Origin: Bacillus_BA songklensis
GTDB taxonomy: Bacteria; Bacillota; Bacilli; Bacillales; Bacillaceae_H
DNA length: 64,000 nucleotides
NCBI RefSeq assembly: GCF_042649685.1
Contig: NZ_JBHRZT010000070.1
Location: 1-64,000, forward strand
Direction of reading: 5' to 3'
Shown here in pieces: positions 1 to 7,797 of this stretch (positions are counted from its first letter, which is position 1; each line of letters begins with the position of its first letter). Under the pieces are notes generated by a model. It was not told the origin of the DNA. It searched no databases and worked only from the letters and a program-made list of their open reading frames with translations. The position numbers were made by a program, and so were the translations under genes.

Positions 1-46
1 GACGTTGTCACAGGACGTGACGTTCTTAGTCGATGTTCCTTACTCT
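1..46 (-). ncRNA. Bacillaceae-1 RNA-like hairpin in rRNA leader (partial, family B copy 1)
   Basis: Read on the minus strand, a stem TCAC/GTGA encloses a GTCCT loop. This fits the RUCCU loop known for the Bacillaceae-1 RNA motif, which is often found next to rRNA operons. The second hairpin would lie beyond the window edge. It sits downstream of the rRNA promoters at 123-247, so it would be in the rRNA leader. The assignment rests on loop and flank similarity to the fuller copies at 29579 and 58947. Confidence 0.55.
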
Positions 47-74
47 AATAAAAAGAATTAACGTTGACGTTTGT

Positions 75-105
75 TCGTTTGTTCAGTTTTCAAAGTTCAT
101 TGCCG
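75..105 (-). promoter_or_regulatory. rRNA leader boxA-like antitermination sequence
   Basis: The minus strand reads CTTTGAAAACTGAAC at 81-95, the stretch that recurs in Bacillus rRNA leaders and spacers around boxA. It lies between the promoters and the expected 16S gene off the left edge. Confidence 0.6.
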
Positions 106-122
106 CTCGAAGCGACTTTTTA

Positions 123-247
123 ATCTTATCATTTTCATTTTCTTTCGTCAACACTTTTTTTCATTTCCTTTTTGAAGTGTTAACTGTGCGTTTCGTTTTC
201 GCCTCAGCGACAAGTAATAATTTATCACAGAAAAAATATAACGTCAA
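123..247 (-). promoter_or_regulatory. Tandem rRNA operon promoters
   Basis: The proximal promoter has -35 TTGACG (146-151), a 17-nt spacer and -10 TAAGAT (123-128). The distal promoter has -35 TTGACG (242-247), a 17-nt spacer and -10 TAAATT (219-224). Two sigma-A promoters about 96 bp apart, reading away from ygxA, match the P1/P2 layout of Bacillus rrn operons. In B. subtilis rrnD also neighbours ygxA. The rRNA genes themselves are outside the window. Confidence 0.8.
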
Positions 248-397
248 CATTTTTTAAGAAATTATTTTTGGGCTATACTTTATTTAACGTACAACTGATA
301 ACTCAGCGATTACTATAACCACAAAAGATATGCAGCGGCAATTGATCATTTATATAACCCCTCATTAACCATTGCATAATTTTAATAACATTATATA

Positions 398-449
398 AAA
401 AAGTAAATAACCTTAACCATGTATTTGTTAAAATCATGGAAAGGTTATT
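398..449 (-). terminator. Terminator of ygxA
   Basis: The imperfect inverted repeat 406-421 / 435-449 (AATAACCTT with AAGGTTATT, CCATG with CATGG) is followed on the minus strand by a T-rich run. It lies just past the ygxA stop. Confidence 0.6.
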
Positions 450-461
450 ACTCTTTATTTC

Positions 462-1352
462 TTATTTATCTCCGGTTGCTGAATCACCCTTGACATAATA
501 GTATCGGTGATAAAGCCCCTTGCCCTTTGTTTCAACTTTATGTACCGAAACAATTTCTTTTTCAACCAAAAACTCGAGCAGCAATCCTAGATCGATTGCA
601 TATGACTTTATCTCAGGATGGTTCATGATATCAGCAAAAGTCCAGGGCTCTGACTTTGTAGCTAACAAGCTCAACAAGTGTTTAGAACCACTCCTTTTTC
701 GTTCCGTAATTAAGAATTCAATGGCTAAAAATAGAAGCTCTACCCTCTTTTCAAGACTTTCCCGTCCCACTACAAGCTCCTCATATAACTTATAAATTTG
801 AGGCTCTATTTTCTTAATTTGGCTCCACACTGTAATCTCCGGATGGAAACCATGTTCAAGTACGGATAGGCGAGCTAAATGGTGTAAGGCGTGAACCATA
901 TGGTTAAAGGCATCTAAATAATGATTGGACTCATAAAAATCTTTTCCTTCCATAAAGCGCCGGATCAACTTGGCAAACTCGATCCCCATTTTCCGTACTC
1001 GATCTTGATAAGGGAAAGTTTCTAATCGTTTTTTTAAAGATTCTATATACTCATTGCGGTCAAACAAAAGCTTGCCGTTAAAAATCCAATTAACAATACG
1101 GCGATTCGTTCCATTTAAAATCCAGTCATACACCAGCGATTCCGTCACCACACATAAACCTGCCGTATCGTTTTTATACTCGTAATGTTTGATAAACAAA
1201 GGTTGTGCAGCATCTTTTACGATTACTAATATGACAGCGTCCAAATTATCCGTAACCGGTGATTCTGACTTCTTTTTTTCAATCAATATAATTCCTAGCG
1301 TATCCTCGTTGCTGGCACGTTCCTGGTAAATAGGGCGCAGTATATCTTCCAT
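462..1352 (-). CDS. ygxA: Nucleotidyltransferase-like protein YgxA
   Basis: 296 residues. The sequence and position next to an rRNA operon match YgxA of Bacillus, a conserved protein with a nucleotidyltransferase-like N-terminal part (LGIILIEKK, then LDAVILVI strands) and a helical C-terminal part. Its substrate is not known. I chose the start at MEDILRPIYQERAS because GGAGG lies 9 nt upstream and the family begins this way; an in-frame ATG six codons earlier has no such site. It is a single-gene unit, divergent from ygzB, with a terminator just after it. Confidence 0.8.
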   Translation of the reverse strand: MEDILRPIYQERASNEDTLGIILIEKKKSESPVTDNLDAVILVIVKDAAQPLFIKHYEYKNDTAGLCVVTESLVYDWILNGTNRRIVNWIFNGKLLFDRNEYIESLKKRLETFPYQDRVRKMGIEFAKLIRRFMEGKDFYESNHYLDAFNHMVHALHHLARLSVLEHGFHPEITVWSQIKKIEPQIYKLYEELVVGRESLEKRVELLFLAIEFLITERKRSGSKHLLSLLATKSEPWTFADIMNHPEIKSYAIDLGLLLEFLVEKEIVSVHKVETKGKGLYHRYYYVKGDSATGDK

Positions 1353-1485
1353 ATCTGATTTCCTCCACAACTGGTTTCACATTAAGTATATTTACTCCGT
1401 TTACTCTACTTCTACATTTAAGAATGCAATACCTTTTTGTTTTTGACACTTCTCCTTATATACAGATTTAATAAAAAATTCAAAA

Positions 1486-1514
1486 ATTGTAAGCGGATTA
1501 TGTTATAGTTATAA
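1486..1514 (+). promoter_or_regulatory. Probable sigma-A promoter of ygzB
   Basis: TTGTAA, a 17-nt spacer and TATAAC precede the ygzB Shine-Dalgarno AGGAGGGG. An imperfect palindrome GTTATAG/TTATAAC overlaps the -10. I do not assign it to a regulator. Confidence 0.45.
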
Positions 1515-1531
1515 CTTAGGAGGGGCATAAC

Positions 1532-1891
1532 ATGTCGTTAAAATATTCAAATAAAATCAATAAAATCCGCACTTTCGCTCTCAGCCTTATTTTCGTCGGC
1601 TTTATCGTTATGTATATTGGTATTTTCTTCAGAACAACCATGTGGTTAATGACATTGTTCATGTTGCTCGGCCTGCTTTCCATAATCGCCAGCACCGTTG
1701 TTTATTTTTGGATCGGGATGCTGTCCACAAAAGCCATCCAGGTTATTTGCCCTACATGCGGCAAACCAACGAAATTATTAGGAAGAGTCGATATGTGTAT
1801 GCATTGTCGGGAACCTTTAACACTTGATCCTTCTCTCGAAGGTAAAGAATTTGATGAGAAATACAATCAAAAAAGACAAAAAGAAAGCTGA
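1532..1891 (+). CDS. ygzB: YgzB family membrane protein (DUF2614-like)
   Basis: 119 residues. Two hydrophobic helices (about residues 13-33 and 37-62) are followed by a cytosolic zinc-ribbon-like segment with CPTCGK (about 73-78) and CMHC (about 88-91), then a charged tail. The strong Shine-Dalgarno AGGAGGGGC supports this start. Its place between ygxA and perR is conserved in Bacillus. The function is unknown; the four cysteines suggest bound zinc, which is inference. Confidence 0.85.
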   Translation: MSLKYSNKINKIRTFALSLIFVGFIVMYIGIFFRTTMWLMTLFMLLGLLSIIASTVVYFWIGMLSTKAIQVICPTCGKPTKLLGRVDMCMHCREPLTLDPSLEGKEFDEKYNQKRQKES

Positions 1892-1918
1892 TAGCCTAAT
1901 CGCATGCTATCAGCTTTT
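1884..1918. terminator. Bidirectional terminator between ygzB and perR
   Basis: A 12-bp stem AAAGCTGATAGC/GCTATCAGCTTT (1884-1895 / 1906-1917) lies between convergent genes, with A-rich and T-rich flanks serving both directions. Confidence 0.8.
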
Positions 1919-2365
1919 CTAATGCTGCTCTTTCTTTTTACATTCCGGGCACGTCCCGTAAATCTCCATACGATGATGGCTAATCTCAAATCCTGTAATG
2001 TGAGCAGCTAACGCTTCTACTTCATCTAATCCTGGATAGTGAAAATCAACGATTTTACCGCATTTTTCACAAATGACATGGTAGTGATGCGTTGTGACAT
2101 AATCGAATCGGCTTGAGGAATCTCCATACGTTAACTCTTTTACGATTCCCACTTCTCGAAAAACACGCAAATTATTATACACAGTCGCAACACTCATATT
2201 TGGAAACTTTCCTTCCAAAGCTTTATAAATATCATCTGCCGTCGGATGTGACATAGAGTTAATTAAATACTCTAAAATCGCATGACGCTGCGGCGTAATT
2301 CGAACTCCAGTGCTTTTTAATGCTTCAAGCGCCTCTTTCAATTCTTCTTGAGTAGTCACCGTCAT
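1919..2365 (-). CDS. perR: Peroxide-sensing repressor PerR (Fur family)
   Basis: 148 residues. It represses peroxide-defence genes until its bound iron is used by H2O2 to oxidise a histidine ligand. A winged helix (about 10-90) with the recognition region NMSVATVYNNLR precedes the dimer domain. All expected ligands are present: C99, C102, C139 and C142 for structural zinc, and H40, D88, H94, H96 and D107 for the regulatory metal. D107 is the residue that distinguishes PerR from Fur. A Per box lies in its own promoter, which implies autoregulation. The start is ATG at 2365; GTG two codons on has better spacing to GAGG and is an alternative. Confidence 0.95.
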   Translation of the reverse strand: MTVTTQEELKEALEALKSTGVRITPQRHAILEYLINSMSHPTADDIYKALEGKFPNMSVATVYNNLRVFREVGIVKELTYGDSSSRFDYVTTHHYHVICEKCGKIVDFHYPGLDEVEALAAHITGFEISHHRMEIYGTCPECKKKEQH

Positions 2366-2417
2366 GCACCTCTTTTCTATAAAGAAATATCATTTATCAT
2401 CTAAACCAATTATTATT

Positions 2418-2464
2418 TTATAATGTTTATAAATAGTCTACATGGAAATTCACACTTTTGTCAA
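2418..2464 (-). promoter_or_regulatory. perR promoter with Per box
   Basis: The minus strand has -35 TTGACA (2459-2464), an 18-nt spacer and -10 TAGACT (2435-2440). Directly downstream, 2418-2432 reads TTATAATGTTTATAA on the plus strand, one mismatch from the Per box TTATAATNATTATAA. Binding there would block the perR promoter. Confidence 0.75.
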
Positions 2465-2559
2465 CTTTCCTATCTTTACTATAGTATGTATTTTTCCTTT
2501 ATTTTTTCGTTCTTTTTAAAAATATCTTTTCAAATAACAATATTCACCTTTCACATAAC

Positions 2560-2593
2560 TGAACAAAAAACAAGTGCGGATAATTCCGCACTT
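2560..2593 (-). terminator. Terminator of bcp
   Basis: The perfect stem AAGTGCGGA/TCCGCACTT (2572-2580 / 2585-2593) is followed on the minus strand by TTGTTTTTTG. It lies about 110 bp past the bcp stop; the sequence between shows nothing else. Confidence 0.65.
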
Positions 2594-2701
2594 ACCATGT
2601 GCTAACATCTGAGGAGGTATGCCCTACACTTACATTGTACGTATGGAAGCTAAAAGAGGTTCTAGACGAACAACCATTTTCTGGAATAGTCAGCGCAAAA
2701 C

Positions 2702-3169
2702 CTAACCTTGTTCTTTAATGAACGCCAAAGCGTCTTCCACGTGACCTTTCACTTTTACTTTTCGCCACTCTTTTATCAACATACCTTCTTTATCAATCAC
2801 AAAGGTAGAGCGCTCAATCCCCATATATTCCTTCCCAAAATTCTTTTTAAGTTTCCAGACTCCGTATCGTTCTGCTACTTCATGCTTTTCATCCACTAAC
2901 AATAAAAACGGTAAGCCATGCTTTTCTACAAACTTTTGGTGTTTTTCAGCAGGATCCGGGCTAACTCCAAGGATTATTGCTTCCAGTTCTGCAAACTGAT
3001 CATGGAAGTCCCGGAAATCACATGCTTCCGTTGTGCATCCCGGTGTCATATCTTTTGGATAAAAATACAAAACAACATATTTTCCTTTAAAGTCCGATAA
3101 TTTAACTTTTTCCCCTGTGTTCGCTATTAGCTCAAAGGCTGGTGCTGGCTGACCCACTGCAATTGTCAT
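2702..3169 (-). CDS. bcp: Thioredoxin-dependent thiol peroxidase (Bcp/PrxQ)
   Basis: 155 residues, full length for the family. It reduces hydroperoxides using thioredoxin. The motif TPGCTTEACDF places the peroxidatic cysteine at C45 and the resolving cysteine at C50, the atypical two-cysteine arrangement of PrxQ. The start has AGGAGGAATAGAAATG. It sits next to perR, as in B. subtilis (ygaF). No Per box was seen in front of it. Confidence 0.93.
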   Translation of the reverse strand: MTIAVGQPAPAFELIANTGEKVKLSDFKGKYVVLYFYPKDMTPGCTTEACDFRDFHDQFAELEAIILGVSPDPAEKHQKFVEKHGLPFLLLVDEKHEVAERYGVWKLKKNFGKEYMGIERSTFVIDKEGMLIKEWRKVKVKGHVEDALAFIKEQG

Positions 3170-3243
3170 TTCTATTCCTCCTATAACTGATAGTAAATGT
3201 CTAATTAAGCGTACCGAAACATGAATTCAAACACAACCGGCAG

Positions 3244-3272
3244 AAAAAAACAGATAGTCCGAGCTACCTGCC
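3244..3272 (-). terminator. Terminator of the ABC-2 operon
   Basis: The minus strand forms CAGGTAG/CTATCTG (one G-U pair; 3251-3257 / 3264-3270) followed by seven T residues, immediately after the last permease gene. Confidence 0.75.
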
Positions 3273-4058
3273 TTAGTTACCAGCTCCGCGGTATCTTCTT
3301 ACTCCTGTATTCCAAAGGAAAAGCGACAGCAGAAAAAACAATGCCCCCACTACCGGAGTTAAAAAGGCATATCCGTACCATTCAGTTCTTTTCAAAAAAT
3401 AAGCAGACGGGTAAACACCTACAAACGCAAAAGGCAAAATCCATGTTAGTACGTAACGAATCACACGATTATAAATATCAACGGGATAACGTCCATAGTT
3501 CCCAATGTTATACATCGTCGGCATAATAGATGTACGGGCATCCGACCAAAAACCGATGCTGGCAATGGATACAAAAATCCCCGCATACACTAGCGCGCCC
3601 CCTACAACAAATAAAATAAAGATAAAGGGATCATACCAATGAAAACTTAATTGCAGTTTAGAGGCGGCATAAGCCATGACCACTATTCCAGTAATAGCTC
3701 CAAACAGCGATTCCAATTCCATCCGCTCTAATATCACTTGGAACAAACTGTGTATCGGACGAGTTAAGATCCGATCCATTTCCCCCTTTACGATATAGCG
3801 TTCATTAAAATCCCAAATGTTAAAGAAAGCAGCAAATAAAGCAAAAGGTACTAAAAAGAAACCGTAAATGAAAATAATTTCTTCTCTGGACCAGCCATTC
3901 AAAAATTGCGTGTGTCCGAATACTACTAAAATAAAAATGAGATTAACTCCTTGAGACAACAAATCCGTCATGACTTCAACCAGCATATCAGCCCGGTACT
4001 GCAGACGTGTCTTCATATATTGGGCAATGTATTGAACAAGCATCGATAAATAAAACAC
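3273..4058 (-). CDS. ABC-2 type exporter permease (COG3694-like)
   Basis: 261 residues with about six hydrophobic segments. It is the third gene of an ATPase-permease-permease operon; only 3 bp separate it from the previous gene. The GTG start follows AAGGAGGGTAAGAA. The N-terminal amphipathic region (YMKTRLQYRADML) and the RPIHSL segment resemble the COG4586/4587/3694 exporter sets of Firmicutes. Those systems are poorly characterised and some relatives export cationic drugs. The substrate here cannot be read from sequence. Confidence 0.75.
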   Translation of the reverse strand: MFYLSMLVQYIAQYMKTRLQYRADMLVEVMTDLLSQGVNLIFILVVFGHTQFLNGWSREEIIFIYGFFLVPFALFAAFFNIWDFNERYIVKGEMDRILTRPIHSLFQVILERMELESLFGAITGIVVMAYAASKLQLSFHWYDPFIFILFVVGGALVYAGIFVSIASIGFWSDARTSIMPTMYNIGNYGRYPVDIYNRVIRYVLTWILPFAFVGVYPSAYFLKRTEWYGYAFLTPVVGALFFLLSLFLWNTGVRRYRGAGN

Positions 4059-4061
4059 TTC

Positions 4062-4853
4062 TTACCCTCCTTGAATAACCATCTGTCTTTTTGCTACATT
4101 CCATAAGAATCGAATTGGAATGATTAAGATGATGGACCATACACATTGGAACATCAATGCTTCTATTATTTCGGTCCCTTTAAACCCCTCTGTAAAAATC
4201 ATACTTGGAATATAACTGATGGCTTGGAAAGGGAAAAATTTCATAAATTCCTGCGCCCAAAGAGGATAAAAGCTAATCGGCAGTAAAAGACCTGAAAATA
4301 AATCTATGATCACACGTTTGGCCCGGATGAGTCCGTCATTGTTAAACAAAAAGAAAGTAGTAATACCCGTTAATAAGTTGATTTGGGTGTTAATAATGAA
4401 ACTTAAAACGATGGATAAACTAAAATAAAGCCATACCGATACATTCGCTGAAAAGTCAACCGGAAACAGAAGGGATACAATGACCATGCCAGGCAAAGAG
4501 AAGAACACTAAACGAAAGACTCCTTCCCCTAATCCCTGCATGGTTTTCATCCCCAAATAACTATAAGGCCGAATTAATTCGACAGCTACCTTCCCTTCCT
4601 TGATTTCCATCGCGATTTCACGATCAATATTATTAAAGTAAAAAGCGCGTGCCATCCATGAAACAGCTACGTATGTTGTCATCTGCACAATGGACAGCCC
4701 TTGTATATTTTCTTTCCCGCCATAAATAGCCGACCAGAGAAAATAGTAAGCACCAATGTTGATACTATAGATCAAAATACCGCTGTAATAATTGGTGCGA
4801 TATGCCAGCATCATCAAAAAACGAACACGGATCATTTCTAAATACTTAGCCAT
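4062..4853 (-). CDS. ABC-2 type exporter permease (COG4587-like)
   Basis: 263 residues from MAKYLEMIRVRF, with about six membrane segments. I placed the start at 4853 because this ATG overlaps the ATPase stop (ATGGCTAA) and has GAAGGTG upstream, the usual translational-coupling arrangement. An upstream in-frame ATG would lie well inside the ATPase gene. It presumably pairs with the next permease to form the membrane channel. Confidence 0.75.
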   Translation of the reverse strand: MAKYLEMIRVRFLMMLAYRTNYYSGILIYSINIGAYYFLWSAIYGGKENIQGLSIVQMTTYVAVSWMARAFYFNNIDREIAMEIKEGKVAVELIRPYSYLGMKTMQGLGEGVFRLVFFSLPGMVIVSLLFPVDFSANVSVWLYFSLSIVLSFIINTQINLLTGITTFFLFNNDGLIRAKRVIIDLFSGLLLPISFYPLWAQEFMKFFPFQAISYIPSMIFTEGFKGTEIIEALMFQCVWSIILIIPIRFLWNVAKRQMVIQGG

Positions 4854-5859
4854 TAACAGCACCTTCTTCATAGATGTTGCGAATAATTTCCTCTGTTGAT
4901 ACTTCATTGATGGTGATATCTCTGATTTGATACTGGCCTACAATGCGTCCAATCAAATCGGACATTACTTCTTGCTGATTTTTAATATGGGCTATCCAAA
5001 TATTACTTCTTTCCCCCATAAACCATGTAACAGGTAAGTCGCTTACAATCAATTCGAGCTGCTGCTTTGCAGGAGGTGATGAAAACTCAAATGCGACTTG
5101 TTTTCCTTCTCCCCATGTAGAACGAAGATTTTGGAGAGAACCGTCATAAATGATATTCCCTTCATCCAGCATCACAACTCGCTCGCAAAGCGCTTCAATA
5201 TCCGAAAGATCATGCGTAGTTAATAAAATGGTAGTGTTATATTTTTCATTAATTTCTTTTAAAAACTGACGGATTTTCAGTTTTACCAATACATCCAATC
5301 CAATCGTGGGCTCATCTAAAAACAACAATGGAGGATTGTGAATAAGCGCAGCGGCCAGTTCACATCTCATTCGTTGACCGAGTGACAGTTTACGAACCGG
5401 TTTATCTAACAGCGGTTCAATATCCAATATTTGAATGACATGATTCATATGCTCGTTATATTGCTCATCTGATACTTTGTATACTTTTTTCAACAGACGA
5501 AATGATTCTTGAACGGCGATATCCCACCATAACTGGGAACGCTGTCCGAATACAACCCCGATGGTTTGGGCAAACTTCTCCCTCTCTTTATGAGGGTTCA
5601 TCCCATTCACTATTACTTTTCCGGATGTGGGAGTCAAAATGCCTGTTAGCATTTTAATGGTCGTTGATTTTCCCGCCCCATTTTCTCCAATATATCCAAC
5701 CATTTCTCCTTGCTTGACAGTAAAGGAAATATCGTTTACTGCAGGGAGAATCTTATAGTTTCGAGTAAAGAGGTCGCGAAAAGCTCCCTTTAAACCGGAT
5801 CGACTCGAATGGGATTTAAATTCTTTCCGAAGATTTTCTACTTCTATTGCATTTTTCAT
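4846..5859 (-). CDS. ABC-2 type exporter ATP-binding protein (COG4586-like)
   Basis: 337 residues. It energises the two permeases encoded downstream. Walker A GENGAGKST, Q-loop region with GQRSQLWWD, signature LSLGQ, Walker B LLFLDEPTIGLD and the switch histidine TTHDL are all present. GQRSQLWWD is typical of COG4586. A C-terminal extension of about 100 residues follows the nucleotide-binding domain. The start MKNAIEV has GGGGGGG seven nt upstream; the longer frame begins inside that site. Confidence 0.85.
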   Translation of the reverse strand: MKNAIEVENLRKEFKSHSSRSGLKGAFRDLFTRNYKILPAVNDISFTVKQGEMVGYIGENGAGKSTTIKMLTGILTPTSGKVIVNGMNPHKEREKFAQTIGVVFGQRSQLWWDIAVQESFRLLKKVYKVSDEQYNEHMNHVIQILDIEPLLDKPVRKLSLGQRMRCELAAALIHNPPLLFLDEPTIGLDVLVKLKIRQFLKEINEKYNTTILLTTHDLSDIEALCERVVMLDEGNIIYDGSLQNLRSTWGEGKQVAFEFSSPPAKQQLELIVSDLPVTWFMGERSNIWIAHIKNQQEVMSDLIGRIVGQYQIRDITINEVSTEEIIRNIYEEGAVNG

Positions 5860-6194
5860 TTTATTCCCCCCCATGATTTGTAACCATAAGCACTAGTTTA
5901 TACAATCTGTCATGGCTTTCACAAATACTATGCACAAACTAGATTAATCCACATAAATAATGGGACATGGATAAAAACATTCGCGCCCCATTATTTACGC
6001 ATAGGCAAGGTCTTTAAGGCCCATTAAATCGGAATAAAAAATAAATGCGGGGATTTTTTAAGATGATAGAAATTCTGCTAGAATGAAAGAGTGAAATAAC
6101 GCTGCCTGCATTTTTGCGATGAGCAAAAAAACTCAAGCTGAAAAAATGCAGCAGAAAATGTTTCGAAAGCATGTATCATTTAGGAGGATCTAAA
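5860..6194. other. Intergenic region, ABC exporter to hemL
   Basis: 335 bp between divergent genes. The only clear structure is the hairpin at 6102-6154. A weak -10 TAGAAT at about 6079 may serve hemL. Nothing coding is visible. Confidence 0.5.
6102..6154 (+). promoter_or_regulatory. Long leader hairpin upstream of hemL
   Basis: TGCATTTTT (6107-6115) pairs with AAAAATGCA (6142-6150), and CTGC (6102-6105) pairs with GCAG (6151-6154) across a one-base bulge. It lies about 35 nt before the hemL Shine-Dalgarno and lacks a T run, so it is not an intrinsic terminator. A role as leader structure is inference. Confidence 0.45.
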
Positions 6195-7490
6195 ATGAAT
6201 TTTACAAAATCCGAGCAACTACATAGTGAAGCGCTTGAACATATAGTCGGAGGTGTCAACAGTCCTTCTCGTTCTTATAAGGCAGTCGGCGGCGGTGCTC
6301 CCGTTGTAATGGAAAGAGCGAAAGGTGCCTATTTTTGGGATGTGGACGGCAATAAATATATCGACTATTTAGCAGCCTATGGTCCAATTATTACCGGGCA
6401 TGCCCATCCCCATATCACAAAAGCAATTCAACAAGCAGCGGAAAACGGTGTTTTATACGGAACTCCTCATCCGCACGAAGTGAAATTTGCTAAAATGCTA
6501 AAAGAAGCTATGCCAGCTATGGATAAAGTGCGTTTTGTGAACTCAGGTACGGAAGCAGTAATGACCACGATTCGTGTAGCACGTGCGTATACAGGCCGCG
6601 ATAAAATCATCAAATTTGCCGGTTGTTACCACGGCCACTCTGATTTAGTCCTGGTAGCAGCAGGTTCTGGCCCTTCTACTCTTGGGACACCTGATTCCGC
6701 GGGCGTACCAAAAAGTATTGCTCAAGAAGTGATTACTGTTCCATTCAATGACATCCGCCCCTTTAAAGAAGCGCTTGAAAAATGGGGAGATCAAGTAGCA
6801 GCAGTGCTTGTTGAACCAATAGTAGGCAACTTTGGAATCGTGGAACCAGAACCGGGCTTTTTAAAACAAGTGAATGAGTTAACTCACGCAGCCGGTGCTC
6901 TTGTCATTTATGACGAAGTTATTACGGCTTTCCGCTTTATGTATGGCGGAGCTCAAGATTTGTTGGGTGTAAAGCCGGATTTAACCGCACTAGGAAAGAT
7001 TATCGGCGGAGGTCTTCCAATCGGCGCTTATGGAGGCCGACAAGAGATCATGGAAAAAGTGGCGCCGCTCGGTCCAGCTTATCAGGCAGGAACGATGGCC
7101 GGTAATCCCGCTTCTATTCTGGCCGGGATTGCTTGTTTGGAAGTATTGCAGCAAGAAGGTGTTTATGAACATCTGGATCGCTTAGGCGCTATGTTGGAAG
7201 AAGGTATTTTGCAACATGCCAAAACATACAACGTATCTATTACGGTCAACCGTCTCAAGGGTGCCTTAACGGTTTATTTTACCACTGAAACCGTCAAAAA
7301 TTACGAGCAGGCAGAAAACACAGACGGAGAAATGTTTGCGAAGTTTTTCAAGCTTATGCTTCACCAAGGCATAAACCTGGCTCCATCAAAATATGAAGCA
7401 TGGTTCTTAACAACAGAGCATACAGAAGAAGATATTAAAGTAACATTGAATGCTGTAGAACATGCGTTTAAGCAATTAAAAACCGAATAA
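6195..7490 (+). CDS. hemL: Glutamate-1-semialdehyde 2,1-aminomutase (GsaB/HemL2)
   Basis: 431 residues, full length. This PLP enzyme makes 5-aminolevulinate from glutamate-1-semialdehyde, the first committed tetrapyrrole precursor. The PLP lysine is K268 in LGKIIGGGLP; the phosphate-binding SGTEA and the YDEV aspartate motif are present. I started at MNFTKSEQ because TAGGAGG precedes it; the longer frame starts upstream of that site. It stands alone near perR and bcp as B. subtilis gsaB does, so it is probably the second copy rather than the hemAXCDBL-linked one. Confidence 0.92.
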   Translation: MNFTKSEQLHSEALEHIVGGVNSPSRSYKAVGGGAPVVMERAKGAYFWDVDGNKYIDYLAAYGPIITGHAHPHITKAIQQAAENGVLYGTPHPHEVKFAKMLKEAMPAMDKVRFVNSGTEAVMTTIRVARAYTGRDKIIKFAGCYHGHSDLVLVAAGSGPSTLGTPDSAGVPKSIAQEVITVPFNDIRPFKEALEKWGDQVAAVLVEPIVGNFGIVEPEPGFLKQVNELTHAAGALVIYDEVITAFRFMYGGAQDLLGVKPDLTALGKIIGGGLPIGAYGGRQEIMEKVAPLGPAYQAGTMAGNPASILAGIACLEVLQQEGVYEHLDRLGAMLEEGILQHAKTYNVSITVNRLKGALTVYFTTETVKNYEQAENTDGEMFAKFFKLMLHQGINLAPSKYEAWFLTTEHTEEDIKVTLNAVEHAFKQLKTE

Positions 7491-7510
7491 ATATGCAATC
7501 TTTATTCTAT

Positions 7511-7542
7511 AACGGGAGAGAGCCGTTCTCCCGTTTAGTTTT
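7511..7542 (+). terminator. Terminator of hemL
   Basis: AACGGGAGA/TCTCCCGTT (7511-7519 / 7527-7535) followed by a T-rich stretch, 20 bp after the hemL stop. Confidence 0.8.
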
Positions 7543-7646
7543 CCAAAATAACGAAAACGTTTACAACCATCTCGTCAACACACAATTTCTACGAAAAAAT
7601 CACTTTTCTCCTCTTGGATATCCCGTCCAATCCCATGAATAATCAA

Positions 7647-7675
7647 TTGAAACATTTTGCCTTTCATGGTAAGAT
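7647..7675 (+). promoter_or_regulatory. Probable sigma-A promoter of gltB
   Basis: TTGAAA (7647-7652), a 17-nt spacer and TAAGAT (7670-7675). This predicts an AT-rich leader of about 115 nt before the gltB start. Confidence 0.6.
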
Positions 7676-7766
7676 AATACTTATAAATTCTGAAAAATTA
7701 AAACATTTAGTCTAAATTAAACATTTTATTAATAAAGAATTTTAATGGAGGTGAACGGCAGAAAAA

Positions 7767-7787
7767 ATGTACGAAATGTACATTTGA
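7767..7787 (+). CDS. Possible six-codon leader ORF upstream of gltB
   Basis: ATG to TGA encodes MYEMYI. It follows GGAGGTG, the best Shine-Dalgarno of this leader, though 13 nt away. It ends 10 nt before the gltB start, which has only a weak site (GAAGAG). Translational coupling is possible but unproven, and the ORF is too short to judge by coding statistics. Confidence 0.3.
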   Translation: MYEMYI

Positions 7788-7797
7788 GGCCGAAGAG

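Noticed and set aside
33..257. 74-codon rightward ORF
   Set aside because: Lies over the rRNA promoters and leader; no Shine-Dalgarno.
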